Below are positions 34,766-45,100 of a DNA stretch of 64,000 nt, piece by piece. Location of the stretch: NCBI GenBank assembly GCA_003513005.1, contig DOTD01000073.1, positions 62,001 to 126,000 on the forward strand. Reading direction: 5' to 3'. The notes beneath the pieces were generated by a model, which had not been told where the DNA came from, did no database searches, and was given only the letters and a program-made list of their open reading frames with translations. How positions within the stretch are numbered: the stretch's first letter is position 1; every line of letters begins with the position of its first letter. Source of the DNA: Desulfotomaculum sp. Its GTDB lineage: Bacteria > Bacillota > Desulfotomaculia > Desulfotomaculales > Nap2-2B. The translations under genes were made by a program, and so were the position numbers.

Positions 34766-35488
34766 TCATACTGTCCCGACATGCACCGAAACTATACCGC
34801 CTGTCAGTTCGTGATAGTGGGCATTTTCAAGCCCGACATCTTCAAAAAGCTGCCTGATTTTCTCCTGGTGAGGAAATTCTTTCAGTGAATTCGGCAGGTA
34901 GCTGTATGGGCCGCCGGCTCCCGACCAAAAACGCCCTATGGACGGTACCAGGTTATTGAAGTAAAAATAATACAACTGCTTAAACAACGGGGCGCTGGGC
35001 TTGGAAAGTTCCAAGGAAACTACCTTGCCCCCCTTTTTTACTACACGTTTCATTTCCCGGATTGTCTTTTCTATACTTGACACATTGCGCAAGGCAAACC
35101 CTATGGATGCGCAATCGAAGCTGCCTTCAGGAAAGGGAAGATCAACAGCGTTTCCCTGAACCAGGGTAATCACATCTGAAAACGCTGCTGCCGATATGTT
35201 GGATTCAGCCCTGGCCAGCATATTTTCGCAAAAATCCAGCGCCGTTACTTTTCCTTCCGGCCCCACTATTTTAGCCTGCTCGATAGCCAGCATGCCGGTA
35301 CCGCAACAAACGTCAAGTCCGTTACCACCAGGCTTCAGGTTTAGCTCTCCTGCGGTAAAACGGCGCCAGCCTTTGTCTGAATTAAGGCTCAGTATAGAAT
35401 TAAGCAGATCGTACCTGTGAGCTATTGCGGTAAATATCTCATGTACATACTGCTCTTTGCTTTTGTTATATTTTCCCTCATTTAGCAT
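34766..35488 (-). CDS. menG: Demethylmenaquinone methyltransferase
   Basis: A 240-residue SAM-dependent methyltransferase of the UbiE/MenG family, carrying out the last step of menaquinone synthesis. Motif I reads LDVCCGTGMLAIEQAK, the post-I VTALDFCENMLARAE, and GNAVDLPFPEGSFDCASIGF includes motif II. The family signature GFALRNVSSIEKTIREMKRV is present. It overlaps the upstream isoprenoid-synthase-like gene by 11 bases, recalling the hepS-menG-hepT arrangement of Bacillus. Start ATG at 35488 after AGGAAGG. Confidence 0.94.
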   Translation of the reverse strand: MLNEGKYNKSKEQYVHEIFTAIAHRYDLLNSILSLNSDKGWRRFTAGELNLKPGGNGLDVCCGTGMLAIEQAKIVGPEGKVTALDFCENMLARAESNISAAAFSDVITLVQGNAVDLPFPEGSFDCASIGFALRNVSSIEKTIREMKRVVKKGGKVVSLELSKPSAPLFKQLYYFYFNNLVPSIGRFWSGAGGPYSYLPNSLKEFPHQEKIRQLFEDVGLENAHYHELTGGIVSVHVGTV

Positions 35489-36245
35489 AATATAAGTTTC
35501 CTTCCTGCAATGAACCGATAAACTGCATCAGCAGTTTCCGGGATTCTCCATGCGGCAATGACTCCAGGCAGTTTAACGCATTCTTAAAAAAGTCTTTAGC
35601 CGCTTCAGAATTGCCGGGAATATCCTCCGCGAAACCCAGGGCCATCCCCAGGTTGAATCCCAAGGATTCGAGTAAATGTAAATCATCTTCAGGCGCGCCG
35701 GCCAGTTCGCCGCTGATCCTGCAGCAAGCGGCAATTACCCGGCCAGATTCTTTTTCGATAACAGTCATGTAACTATCTGCCGGTTGAGTCCCTTCTTGAT
35801 CTGTTCTTAGTTTAAGAATACATCCTTCATTAATCTGTCCAATCAAATCTGAGAAAGTACGCAAATAGTTGAATAATCCCGCATCGCATAAGCTTACAAA
35901 AACCTGGCTGTAAAGATAATCGCCTATCAAAACGGGCAACTGGCAGTAATCCCGGAAGTAATCAGTCTTTTCCATCAGGCCGTCGTTTTCAAGAACAATT
36001 TTATGTATCTGGGAAGCTGTATGAATAAACTGTAAGATTGCCGCCAAATAAACTACCTGCCTGCTTACGTTATTATAAAGATTAGCCGCAAGCAGGATCA
36101 GTCCCGGCCTGGCAAGGTTTTTAACAGGGGAAAAATCCATGCGCATGAGGTCTAAAAGACTCCCCGCCCTGATTTTAAAAGCTTTGGATAAAATGCTTTG
36201 TACATGCTCCATCTCTGTTTTAAACGAAAGTAATACTTCTTCCAC
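35478..36245 (-). CDS. Polyprenyl-synthase-like protein lacking both aspartate-rich motifs
   Basis: A 255-residue protein that aligns by eye to trans-isoprenyl diphosphate synthases. VKNLARPGLILLAANLY matches the KxxRP region, AAILQFIHTASQIHKIVLEN the first-motif helix, and CQLPVLIGDYLYSQVF the GDYL region. Where catalytic enzymes have DDxxD, this one reads HKIVLEND, and near the second site only AEDIPG remains. It should not bind Mg-pyrophosphate normally. Its place before menG suggests a regulatory partner of the menaquinone side-chain synthase, like Bacillus HepS, which is however a different family. Start GTG at 36245. Confidence 0.65.
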   Translation of the reverse strand: MEEVLLSFKTEMEHVQSILSKAFKIRAGSLLDLMRMDFSPVKNLARPGLILLAANLYNNVSRQVVYLAAILQFIHTASQIHKIVLENDGLMEKTDYFRDYCQLPVLIGDYLYSQVFVSLCDAGLFNYLRTFSDLIGQINEGCILKLRTDQEGTQPADSYMTVIEKESGRVIAACCRISGELAGAPEDDLHLLESLGFNLGMALGFAEDIPGNSEAAKDFFKNALNCLESLPHGESRKLLMQFIGSLQEGNLYYAK

Positions 36246-36315
36246 AAATATTCAACCCCTTAATAGGCAACTACATTAAAATTCTTTTTATGGATGGCAA
36301 TATCCTGCCCAGTTT

Positions 36316-36360
36316 ATAAAAAGCAATGAGCCTTGCAATCCTTCAAGGCAGCAAGGCTCT
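36316..36360 (-). terminator. Terminator after speH
   Basis: GAGCCTTGC and GCAAGGCTC form a 9-bp stem with a loop of 14 bases, followed on the minus strand by ATTGCTTTTTAT. It separates speH from the menG operon. Confidence 0.75.
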
Positions 36361-36402
36361 GCTAATCTTCTTTTAAGCGGGTACTAATAAAAATCCCCCC
36401 TA

Positions 36403-36780
36403 TTAATCCTGACCACTGGCTAGCCCTTGCAGCGGCAAAATACCACGTCTTACTTCCTTTGCCGCCATTTCTTTGGCACAAAAATGATTTGTCAAATAAT
36501 TGCAGGCGCTCCAGGGATCAACCCGATCACCACAGGTGAACACATCAACCGCCGCATAACCCAGTTCCGGCCATGTATGAATTGCCAGATGGGACTCTGA
36601 AATTACCACCACGCCGCTGATTCCCTGAGGGCTGAATCTATGGAATACGCTTTCTCTAACCTCTGCTCCTACTTCTTTAGCTGCGTTGACCATTATTTCC
36701 TCGACCATTTCCCTATTGTTCAGAATGTCAAACTTACAGCCATAGATCTCAGCCAAAACGTGGCGGCCTAACTGTTTCAT
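36403..36780 (-). CDS. speH: S-adenosylmethionine decarboxylase proenzyme
   Basis: A 125-residue prokaryotic AdoMetDC that makes decarboxylated SAM for spermidine synthesis. It self-cleaves before Ser in VVVISESHLAIHTWPELG, giving a pyruvoyl group. The conserved FTCGD follows. N-terminal GRHVLAEIYGCKFDILNN is the usual start of the family. It stands as a single gene with its own strong promoter and a terminator. No spermidine synthase gene is next to it, unlike many relatives. Start ATG at 36780. Confidence 0.95.
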   Translation of the reverse strand: MKQLGRHVLAEIYGCKFDILNNREMVEEIMVNAAKEVGAEVRESVFHRFSPQGISGVVVISESHLAIHTWPELGYAAVDVFTCGDRVDPWSACNYLTNHFCAKEMAAKEVRRGILPLQGLASGQD

Positions 36781-36892
36781 CTACATATCTTCCCCCTTTT
36801 TTTCTTTTTTAAAAAAAAGAGTGCCGGAATATGTCATTTACCTGACAAATCTATATAAATGCCAGGTTTTCTGGCCATTCCAACCAAATAAA

Positions 36893-36920
36893 ATTGTAAC
36901 ACAAGATCGTTAGATGTCAA
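36893..36920 (-). promoter_or_regulatory. Sigma-A promoter for speH
   Basis: Minus-strand TTGACA (36920-36915), 16 bases, TACAAT (36898-36893). About 110 bases of leader follow and include a GCCAG/CTGGC hairpin of unknown function. Confidence 0.7.
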
Positions 36921-36933
36921 ATATAAATTTAGA

Positions 36934-39186
36934 TTACTTTTGTTCCTGTAGAACAAGATAGACTATTGGCGGAGCTCCAAAGATCATGGTTGTCGCGGCA
37001 GCCACTATCCCCGCGTCGTTGAAGATTAGAGCAACAATGCTTGCCGTAACAACACCGACAAATCCCTTGTATAAATCGGGGCGCTTCTTTCGTATCGTGG
37101 CCATAACACCCACAGGCCTGTAGAACAAAAGAGCAAGGCTTACCAGGCTGGCGATAAAAATCCGGGTCCAATATGTATACCTGATCAATTTCAGGTTCAT
37201 TTCAGTTTTACGCACAATTATGTTTTGTATCTCCTGCCAGCCTCCGGATAAAATCAAGGACGCGTTTCGCCCGAAATGTGACTGGAGTTCGGCGGGCCTG
37301 AGCAGATCAATTGCCGGTATTACAGCCACCAGACCTATGATTATGACAGCAAGGTAAATGACGGTGCGCAGCTTGAACTTTACGTTGCAGAGCAGCAAAA
37401 AAGTAACCGCCAATGCGGCAACCGAGACGATAGCCCCGCCCATCTTGGAGCCCAGGGCTGGTGAGACCAATACATAAACAGTGATCAGAAAGATTATACC
37501 AGTCATAACCAGCAGGGCTTTCCGGTAACGCTCAAACTTGCTCATCAAGGTTGTGCAGCCGATTATTAAAGAACCCATTAGCACTCCCATGTATTCGTTC
37601 CCAATCCCGTAAAAGCGTGCGCCGGCTATCGGGTCATAGCTCATTATCGAAGTCTTCTGAAGGGGCGCCCCAACGGCTGTATCCAGGATCAGCAGTCCGG
37701 CAGTGGCCAGGCTAAGAAAGATAAACGAACCGAGATTGTGCCGGCGCTCAAACCACCAGGCCAAACAGGTAATCCAGGCAGTCAGCAGGAACAGTTCCAG
37801 CGTCAAAACAGGAAATGAGGGCTGGGGTAAAAAAGCGAGCAGCAAATAAACAAGCGGAACTGCCATCACGGATAATAAAAATGGCTGAAGCAGCCGGGCA
37901 GCTTTCCTATGGGTGAGGATAAAATAAAGACTGACCAGCAACAGGCCTATCTGGTAAACACAGTACCCCTTTTGAAAGATACTCCGCGCATCGTATGTCA
38001 GAGTCAGCTGCTTCTTCATAACGACAAGTTTGTTGAGCTGGTTTTCCGCTTTCACATAGAGCAGGATTTGTCCGTTCATCCATTCGGGCTTTTCTAAACC
38101 GAGAAAGCCCAGGATTGTCGGAGCCAGGTCTGTATTCATTAATATTCCCTGTCTTTTAGTTGTCGGTGAGAACAAAACGCCTTCCCGCACCCCTGCGCCA
38201 ACTGCTAAAATTGCAGAAAGGTAATCATTCTCTTCTCCGGCGCCTTTCCCCGGCGTAGGGGTAACAATCAGCAAAAGATCCCTGTCCGGATCCAGGCGGT
38301 CAAGTGCTTTTCCAATAAACTGATCTATCCTTTGCATTGTCCGCTTACGTTCGGCAGCCCAGACCGAATCGGACACATAATTACGAAATTCTTCCAGCCT
38401 GGACAGATCGCCTGTTTCAATTACTGTTAGAGCCGTATCACCGGGTAAACGGTCCATCTCCTGAAGAACCCGGGCATAATTTGTACTATACCCGCCTGGA
38501 AAACGGTCGTCCATCTTTTCAAGCAGGGAAGCGCTTACATCACCATAGTCCACCATTCCGTAACGGTCCATGGCAACGGACAGAACCTCCCGGCGGAAGC
38601 CAATAGTAACATCCGAATTGCCGAGGACAGCTGTTTTTAAGCCCGCTTCGTGCAGACAATCGCCCAAAGCGCCCGGTACGGCGGGGTAAGGAAGTTCGCT
38701 GTTAAGCTGACCAAACCTGGTGATATCAAGCTGGACAACCGCCGAAGGAGGAACTTTTCTGCCCGTACGCCTGTAGTATTCAAGCCCTGCAGGCCCGTTA
38801 TCCTGCTCTTCTTTTGCGTTTAAGCCCATTGCAGACGTCCCTGTTGCTATGATATGTGAACCGGCTCCAATTGTAGCATATGTATTCTCCGAAAGAAGGT
38901 TATTACCGGCGGTATTACAGTTCATCAGGCTGATGGCGCCGTTTTGAATAATTTTATGAAAGCCGGTGAGTGAGGGATCAATGAGATCTTCTAAAACCAT
39001 CCGGTCAACAATCACCATAACGACCTTGTTTTGCTTCGAAGGGCTGGATGTCAGGGGCCTGGCCGTGCCGTCTCCTGTGCCGGGACTTACGTTTTGCATT
39101 GCGGCGCCTGGCCATCCCAGGGCAGGAAAACCTGTCAGCAGGGAAATAAAAATCAATAGTACAATAGTGAGCTTACTCTTTTTCAT
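36934..39186 (-). CDS. Membrane protein with extracytoplasmic alkaline-phosphatase-fold domain
   Basis: A 750-residue protein with no name that I recognise. After a signal segment (about residues 5-24), residues about 50-385 resemble the alkaline phosphatase/sulfatase superfamily. Signs are KVVMVIVDRMVLEDLIDP at the start, SENTYATIGAGSHIIATGTS where the nucleophile loop should be, LLLIVTPTPGKG, and MNTDLAPTILGFLGLEKPEW near the end. About ten membrane segments fill the remainder (about 415-745). It follows a GT4 glycosyltransferase in the same direction. It may add or remove a phosphate-type group on a surface glycan, which is inference only. Confidence 0.65.
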   Translation of the reverse strand: MKKSKLTIVLLIFISLLTGFPALGWPGAAMQNVSPGTGDGTARPLTSSPSKQNKVVMVIVDRMVLEDLIDPSLTGFHKIIQNGAISLMNCNTAGNNLLSENTYATIGAGSHIIATGTSAMGLNAKEEQDNGPAGLEYYRRTGRKVPPSAVVQLDITRFGQLNSELPYPAVPGALGDCLHEAGLKTAVLGNSDVTIGFRREVLSVAMDRYGMVDYGDVSASLLEKMDDRFPGGYSTNYARVLQEMDRLPGDTALTVIETGDLSRLEEFRNYVSDSVWAAERKRTMQRIDQFIGKALDRLDPDRDLLLIVTPTPGKGAGEENDYLSAILAVGAGVREGVLFSPTTKRQGILMNTDLAPTILGFLGLEKPEWMNGQILLYVKAENQLNKLVVMKKQLTLTYDARSIFQKGYCVYQIGLLLVSLYFILTHRKAARLLQPFLLSVMAVPLVYLLLAFLPQPSFPVLTLELFLLTAWITCLAWWFERRHNLGSFIFLSLATAGLLILDTAVGAPLQKTSIMSYDPIAGARFYGIGNEYMGVLMGSLIIGCTTLMSKFERYRKALLVMTGIIFLITVYVLVSPALGSKMGGAIVSVAALAVTFLLLCNVKFKLRTVIYLAVIIIGLVAVIPAIDLLRPAELQSHFGRNASLILSGGWQEIQNIIVRKTEMNLKLIRYTYWTRIFIASLVSLALLFYRPVGVMATIRKKRPDLYKGFVGVVTASIVALIFNDAGIVAAATTMIFGAPPIVYLVLQEQK

Positions 39187-39223
39187 TTTCTGATTTAAGT
39201 ACCTTAATTTGTTTATTTTTAGA

Positions 39224-40363
39224 TTAAATTAAGCCTCTGTTTGAAAGGAGGTTCTTATATTCCTCTTCAACCTTGCGAACCATAACGGCTGCCGTGAATT
39301 TTTCTTTGACCAGAGCTTTGCCCGCCTGTCCTATGGCAGCGGCTCTATCGGGATCAGATAATAAAGAAGCCACTGCAATGGCAAGTCCGGCCGGGTCGGC
39401 CGGCTCAACAAGCAGGCCATTAACATTATCCCGGATAATTTCAGGAATGCCGCCCACCCGGGTGGCAACCACCGGACGGCCGGCAGCAAGAGCCTCAAGT
39501 ATGGTTAAAGGAAATCCTTCGGTCAGTGAAGAGAGCACGAAAACGTCAAAGGCAGGCAAAAGGTACGGAACATCATCCCTCTCACCTGTAAAAACAACCT
39601 TGTCCTTGATACCCAGCGACAACGCTTCTTCTTCCAGCTGCCGGTGAAGCGGCCCATCCCCGATGACAACGAAATTAACATTGTAATCCTTGGCCAGCAT
39701 AGCGGCGGCCTTTAAAAAATAAGTTACCCCTTTCTGGGAAGCTAGACGGGCAACCATGCCGACAACCTGTCCTGAAAGGGGAAGATCCAGGTTTCGCAGG
39801 GTAAAACAACGCATTACCTGTGTTTCAAACAATTCTGTTTCGATTCCGTTCTGAATTGTTACAACCTTGTCTTGATCAAGTTTTTCTCTTTTGATTAGTT
39901 CATCGCGCAAGGCTTCAGAAACAGTAATTAACCGGTCGGTATACCTGTTCAGCAGCCGTTCGGCAAAAGCAAACAAAGATTTCTTCCAGAAAGGCCACTC
40001 TTCATAAAAAATTGAATTGTGCACGGTTAAAAAGACAAGCGGAGTACCCGCCAATCTAGCCGCCACGCGTCCGGCAAGTCCGGCCTTTGAACTGTGCGCA
40101 TGCAGAATAGTTATTCTCTCATCTTTTAAGATACTGACCAGTTGCTTTACAACACGTAAATCACTTAACGGAGAAAGTTCACCCCGGATGGGCAGCTCAA
40201 TGGTCTTAAAAGCTAATGAAGTCAAATCTCTGGCCATATATCCGGGACAAGCCACTATAGGATCAAATAAATCCCTGTCACAGTGCCTTAAAAGGGAAAG
40301 CAGGTGGTTTTTCATCCCCCCGGCGGCTGGGCGAATCAAGTGTAAAATACGGAATTTCTTCAT
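39224..40363 (-). CDS. GT4-family glycosyltransferase
   Basis: A 379-residue GT-B enzyme. The N-terminal domain has ILHLIRPAAGGMKNHLLSLL and ILHAHSSKAGLAGRVAARLA. The donor domain has VGMVARLASQKGVTYFLKAA, FVVIGDGPLHRQLEEEALSL, and SSLTEGFPLTILEALAAGRP with the E-x7-E motif. It likely transfers a sugar to a lipid or polymer acceptor at the membrane. It lies between a ferredoxin gene (nine bases upstream) and the phosphatase-fold membrane protein. It is clearly related to, but not a copy of, the GT4 gene at 16-17 kb. Confidence 0.9.
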   Translation of the reverse strand: MKKFRILHLIRPAAGGMKNHLLSLLRHCDRDLFDPIVACPGYMARDLTSLAFKTIELPIRGELSPLSDLRVVKQLVSILKDERITILHAHSSKAGLAGRVAARLAGTPLVFLTVHNSIFYEEWPFWKKSLFAFAERLLNRYTDRLITVSEALRDELIKREKLDQDKVVTIQNGIETELFETQVMRCFTLRNLDLPLSGQVVGMVARLASQKGVTYFLKAAAMLAKDYNVNFVVIGDGPLHRQLEEEALSLGIKDKVVFTGERDDVPYLLPAFDVFVLSSLTEGFPLTILEALAAGRPVVATRVGGIPEIIRDNVNGLLVEPADPAGLAIAVASLLSDPDRAAAIGQAGKALVKEKFTAAVMVRKVEEEYKNLLSNRGLI

Positions 40364-40372
40364 CCGTTTCCT

Positions 40373-40561
40373 CTATTTTTCCAGGATAGCCTCTGTAGGA
40401 CAGTTATGCAGAGCTTCAAGAGCATCACTTTCCAATTCCGAAGGGACTTCCTCCACTATGGTATATGCTTTTTCATCGCCATTCCAGTCGAAAACCAGCG
40501 GACAGATGTCTACGCAACTGCCGCAGCTGATGCATAACTCTTGATCTACATAGATCCGCAT
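40373..40561 (-). CDS. Ferredoxin, single [4Fe-4S] type
   Basis: A 62-residue ferredoxin. Cluster ligands are Cys10, Cys13 and Cys16 in CISCGSC plus the C-terminal HNCPTEAI cysteine. A further cysteine in the DICP segment is common in such one-cluster ferredoxins. It carries one low-potential electron in the cytoplasm. It starts with ATG at 40561, preceded by AGGGAGG, and is followed closely by a glycosyltransferase gene with no obvious functional link. The electron partners are not evident here. Confidence 0.92.
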   Translation of the reverse strand: MRIYVDQELCISCGSCVDICPLVFDWNGDEKAYTIVEEVPSELESDALEALHNCPTEAILEK

Positions 40562-40642
40562 GATCTTTTTCCTCCCTCATTTCGGAATAACGAACTTATT
40601 ATTTCATTATTGCAGCATCTTATGCCGCAAATATACAAATAT

Positions 40643-42109
40643 TTACCTTTTCTTAAGCCAGCAGACTGCCTTTTCCAGCCTTTCAACGCATTTTTCTTTA
40701 CCCAGGGTAACCATTATATCAAACAGTCCCGGCCCCATTGTTTTACCGGAAAGAACAAGGCGCGTCGGATGTATCAAGGACCCGCCGGAAATATCGAGAT
40801 TTTCTATTAAATTCCGGTAAGCCATTTCTACACCAGGCAGATCAAAGCAGGGGATCGTTTTAATTGCTTCCTTTCCTTGATCAAGCAATTCAGCCGTCCC
40901 TTCCCTGTTAAAAAACTTTTTTACTCCCTTTTCATCGTAGTCAAAATCATCTATGTAAAAATAAGAGGATGCGTCAGCCAGTTCAACTAGTGTGTGCACC
41001 CGGGTACGCACCACTTCGGAAACTTTTTTAATATAAGCGAATGTTTCTTCGTCCGGATCACCTTTAATAAAACCGCGTGCCTGTAAAAACGGAACCACTT
41101 CCCGGGCAACTCTTTCCGGTTCGAACGAGCATAAATACTGCGCATTTAACCAGGTCAGTTTTTTTGTGTCATATATAGCCGCCGATTTAGAGATTGCTTC
41201 GAGAGAAAACAAATTGATGATTTCATTCACAGTCATCATCTCCCTGTCATCACCCGGCGACCAGCCAAGCAGGGCCAGATAATTTACCAGAGCCTCAGGA
41301 AAAAAACCGTCCAGGCGGAATTCATCAACACTCGTCGCTCCGTGCCGTTTAGATAGTTTGGAGCGGTCAGGCGCAAGAATCATCGGCACATGCGCGAAAA
41401 CAGGTTCATTAAACCCGAGCGCCCTGTAAAGCAGTATTTGCTTGGGAGTGTTGGAAAGATGCTCTTCGGCGCGGATAACATGAGTTATGCGCATAAGACT
41501 GTCGTCTACAACACAGGCAAAGTTATAGGTTGGAAGGCCGTTTGACTTGACAATGATAAAATCATCCATGGTCTTATTCTCAAACTCAACGGCGCCCCTG
41601 ATTAAATCGTGCACTACTGTTGTGCCTTCCTGGGGCATTTTCACACGCAGTACGGGGCTGATACCCCTGGCTTCCCGTTCCAGCTGATCCTCCCGGCTAA
41701 GCAGGCGGCACCTTCCGTCATAGCGCGGCGCAAGGCCTTTTTTCTGCGCCTGTTCCCTCTGCTGGGCCAGCTCCGCCGGCGTACAGTAACATTTATAAAC
41801 TGCGCCGCTCTTCAACAGGCGGTCTGCCTGGTCCCCGTATAAGCCAAACCTCTCCGACTGCCTGTACGGACCTGATAAACCTGTTGAGCCCGGTCCTTCA
41901 TCCCAGTTAAGGCCAAGCCAGTTAAGGCAGCTAAAAATACCCGCTTCAGCTTCCTCAAGGTTCCTTTCCAGGTCTGTATCCTCTAAGCGAAGGACAAAAA
42001 CACCGCTGTTTTTTCTTGCAAAAAGCCAGTTAAACAGCGCCGTCCTTGCTCCCCCTATATGAAGGTTCCCCGTAGGGCTTGGCGCAAAACGAACACGAAT
42101 TTGTTCCAT
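40643..42109 (-). CDS. gltX: Glutamate-tRNA ligase
   Basis: A 488-residue class Ib aminoacyl-tRNA synthetase. The HIGH motif is in RFAPSPTGNLHIGGARTALF near the N-terminus. The KMSKS equivalent is SKLSKRHG (about residues 241-248). The C-terminal anticodon-binding helical domain is complete. A zinc-type C-x-C...C site (KCYCTPAE) is visible near residue 105. It charges tRNA-Glu and, in many Firmicutes, also tRNA-Gln for amidation. It follows addA by 73 bases. No T-box was seen upstream. Confidence 0.95.
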   Translation of the reverse strand: MEQIRVRFAPSPTGNLHIGGARTALFNWLFARKNSGVFVLRLEDTDLERNLEEAEAGIFSCLNWLGLNWDEGPGSTGLSGPYRQSERFGLYGDQADRLLKSGAVYKCYCTPAELAQQREQAQKKGLAPRYDGRCRLLSREDQLEREARGISPVLRVKMPQEGTTVVHDLIRGAVEFENKTMDDFIIVKSNGLPTYNFACVVDDSLMRITHVIRAEEHLSNTPKQILLYRALGFNEPVFAHVPMILAPDRSKLSKRHGATSVDEFRLDGFFPEALVNYLALLGWSPGDDREMMTVNEIINLFSLEAISKSAAIYDTKKLTWLNAQYLCSFEPERVAREVVPFLQARGFIKGDPDEETFAYIKKVSEVVRTRVHTLVELADASSYFYIDDFDYDEKGVKKFFNREGTAELLDQGKEAIKTIPCFDLPGVEMAYRNLIENLDISGGSLIHPTRLVLSGKTMGPGLFDIMVTLGKEKCVERLEKAVCWLKKR

Positions 42110-42182
42110 AATACAGCTCCCTTAAACATATTTGCCAGGCACAATTATACTACCCTATAACTTTACCGTAAAGAAACTGTAT

Positions 42183-45100
42183 TTACAACCTGTATGGTCC
42201 AGCTCCAAAAAAGTACAAAAATTTTTCTTTGACAGGCAGCGTTAAGACAGATTGGGCAGCCCTGGCATACATTTCAATTTGGATACGGTAGCGCCCCGCC
42301 AGTTCTTTCATCCTTTCCCAATTACCGGAGCTTATATAATCTGTTTTATAATCAATAACTACAAGGGCCCCCTCTTCCTCCAAAAGACAGTCAATAATGC
42401 CCTGAACTACAACTGTCTGCTCAACAAAGGCCGTGGATGCAGCCAGGCTTTTTTCGGACAGAGAATCACCTTCAACAGAGCAGGGATATATCTCATGAGC
42501 AGGAACAGCTATAAGAAAAGGGGTTTCCCGGTATATTTTATTTGCCGAAAGCACTCTTTCGCCAAGCGGTGATTCAAAGAAAGCCAGAAGATGATCCGGA
42601 TTTACAACATCGGCCTGGGCTTGCGTAAGTATTTCCCGTTTCTGCAAATCGGCGATTTGAGCACAGATGCTTTCTCTTGTTAACTTTCCGTCCAGGTTCA
42701 GATGCCGCATAACCAGATGTACGGCGCTTCCCTTCTCCGCTCCGGTCAAGGCATTTGTCTTTTGCAAAAAATTCGGCCGCCTGGCGCCCTGACGGTGAGC
42801 TGCTTTCTCCTCCGGGGAAACAAGCTGCGAATTGTCCTCATCATTGTATAATGAATGTTCACTTAAGCCTGTTACGGTTAATTTTGCCGGTTTGACCGAG
42901 AAGCAGTTTAAAGGATAACGCCAGCCAAGCAGATGTTCTATTTTCTCTTCGTCTCCGCATTCCCCGCCCAGAGATTCGAGTTTCCGCACTTTTTCAAGTA
43001 TCCCGGAGGACTGTGAAGCCGGTTCCTCTTCCACAACCGGTACTTTATAATCATCACCGCAGATTTTTACTTCCCAGCGGGAAAGATCATTAAGGGTATT
43101 CAAATCCAGGTTAAGGCCGGTAGTTTGATAAAGAGTTTCCGCATCATGGCGCCTGATCAGGGCGGCGCCCAGCAGGTCAAGAAAAGACCCGGCGGAAATC
43201 AAATATGGTTCAAAGGGCTGCTTTTCCTTGAAATCTCCGGCATTGGACCATTTTATAACTTCTTTCCGGAGATCGGAGACACGGCCGATTAAAATAAGCT
43301 TTTCACGGGCCCGTGTCATAGCAACATATAGAACCCGCAGTTCCTCCGCTATAGTTTCCATTTTGAGGGCAGCCTTTAGAGCCAGTTTCGGCAGAGTAGG
43401 GTAACTGTACCTGTCCGTCACATTGACGAGCTGTGGGCCGATGCCGAGCTTTTTATGAAGAAGGACATTCCTGTTCAAATCCTGGAGATTAAACGGCCTG
43501 TCCAAGCTCACTACAAACACTACGGGAAACTCCAGACCCTTGCTCTTGTGGATGCTCATTATTCTGACCACATCTTCGTTTTCCCCAAGCGCTCTTGCGG
43601 AACCGAGGTCGCGGTTATTCTGTTGAAGGCGCTCAATATATTTGAGAAAACGGTATAATCCCCGAAAAACAGTTCCTTCATACTGGCAGGCCCTGTCATA
43701 AAGGGCACGCAGGTTGGCCTGACGCTGATCCCCTCCGGGCAGTCCGCCGGCGTAATCATAATAACCGGTCTTACGGTATATATCGTGAATCAGGTCCGGT
43801 AAACGGCACTGGCGCGACATGGCACGCCATCGTTTCAGCATAGCCAAAAAAGCAACCAGCCTGCCGGATAATTCATCCGAAGGCATCCCGGCGGCGGCCA
43901 GTACTGCGTCGTAGAAATCGCCTTCTTTCCGGCAAAGGCGTACTTTAGCCATTCCTTCAACCCCGATACCAACAAGGGGAGACCTTAAAACACCGGCTAA
44001 AGGTATATCCTGCCTTGGGTTATCTATCACAGAAAGCAGGGAAATGATTGTCTTTACTTCGGATGCCTGGAAATAACCTGTGGCAGATTCAGCATAAGCC
44101 GGAATACCTGCCGCACTAAATTCTTCAAGAAATATTCCTGCCGTCTGTATGGTACTCCGCATCAAAACAGCCATATCCCTGTATGATAGATTTTTGCCTT
44201 CCCGTCTCGCTTCAGCAATCATTTCCTTGATCCTGCCGGCAACATACCTTGCTTCAACCCGCCTTCCTTCAATTCCCTCAAAAGATTCCCAAACGGTATC
44301 TTCCTGTAATTCTCCGCCAATGCTTTCCCCGCTTGTTTCCAATACATCTTCGTCATCAGGTAATTCAACAGTATTTGGGTTGGAATTAAGGAGATGGAAC
44401 TCGATGGCGTCGTTTAAAAAGAATGGTGTCAGCTTTTCGGACGGACGGGTCGCGCCAAATTCGAGCGGGCTTTTACTGTAATCAATTTCGCCGACGCCTG
44501 GCGTCATCATCAGCGTAAAAATAAAGTTTACACCGTCAATTATGTTTTTCGTGCTCCGCATGTTGTTCGTTAAGCAAAGGTTTATCCCGGAATTACAATT
44601 ATCTATCTGACAAGTTTCGCTTTCTAAAAAAGCAAACACATTCTGCCTGGCTTGAAAAAGCCCGGGTTCGGCCAGCCTGAACCTGTAAATGCTCTGTTTT
44701 ACATCGCCGACCATAAAAAGATTTGACCCTCTGGCGCTCTGACGGGAAACCAGGTTTAAAACAGCGTCCTGGACCTCATTAATATCCTGATACTCGTCTA
44801 CCAGCACATGGTCAAAACGCTCCTGCAGCTTAAGGGCAACTTCCGACGGAACCAGATCACCCGGCTCGTTCCCCGGAGCGCTTAAAATCTGGAGCGCGTA
44901 CTGCTCCAGGTCGCTGAAATCAACAACGCCCTGGGCTTTTTTAACCTGCCGGTATACTTCATCGAAATCCAGAACCAGTTTAACCAGCTCGTTAACCAGA
45001 GGAGCAACAGTTTCCAGTTCGGAAAGATATTCGCCGGGTTCCCGCGAGAAAAACTCCTCAGCCAGACTTTTTAAATTCCTTTTGCCCCTCTCCCGCAATA

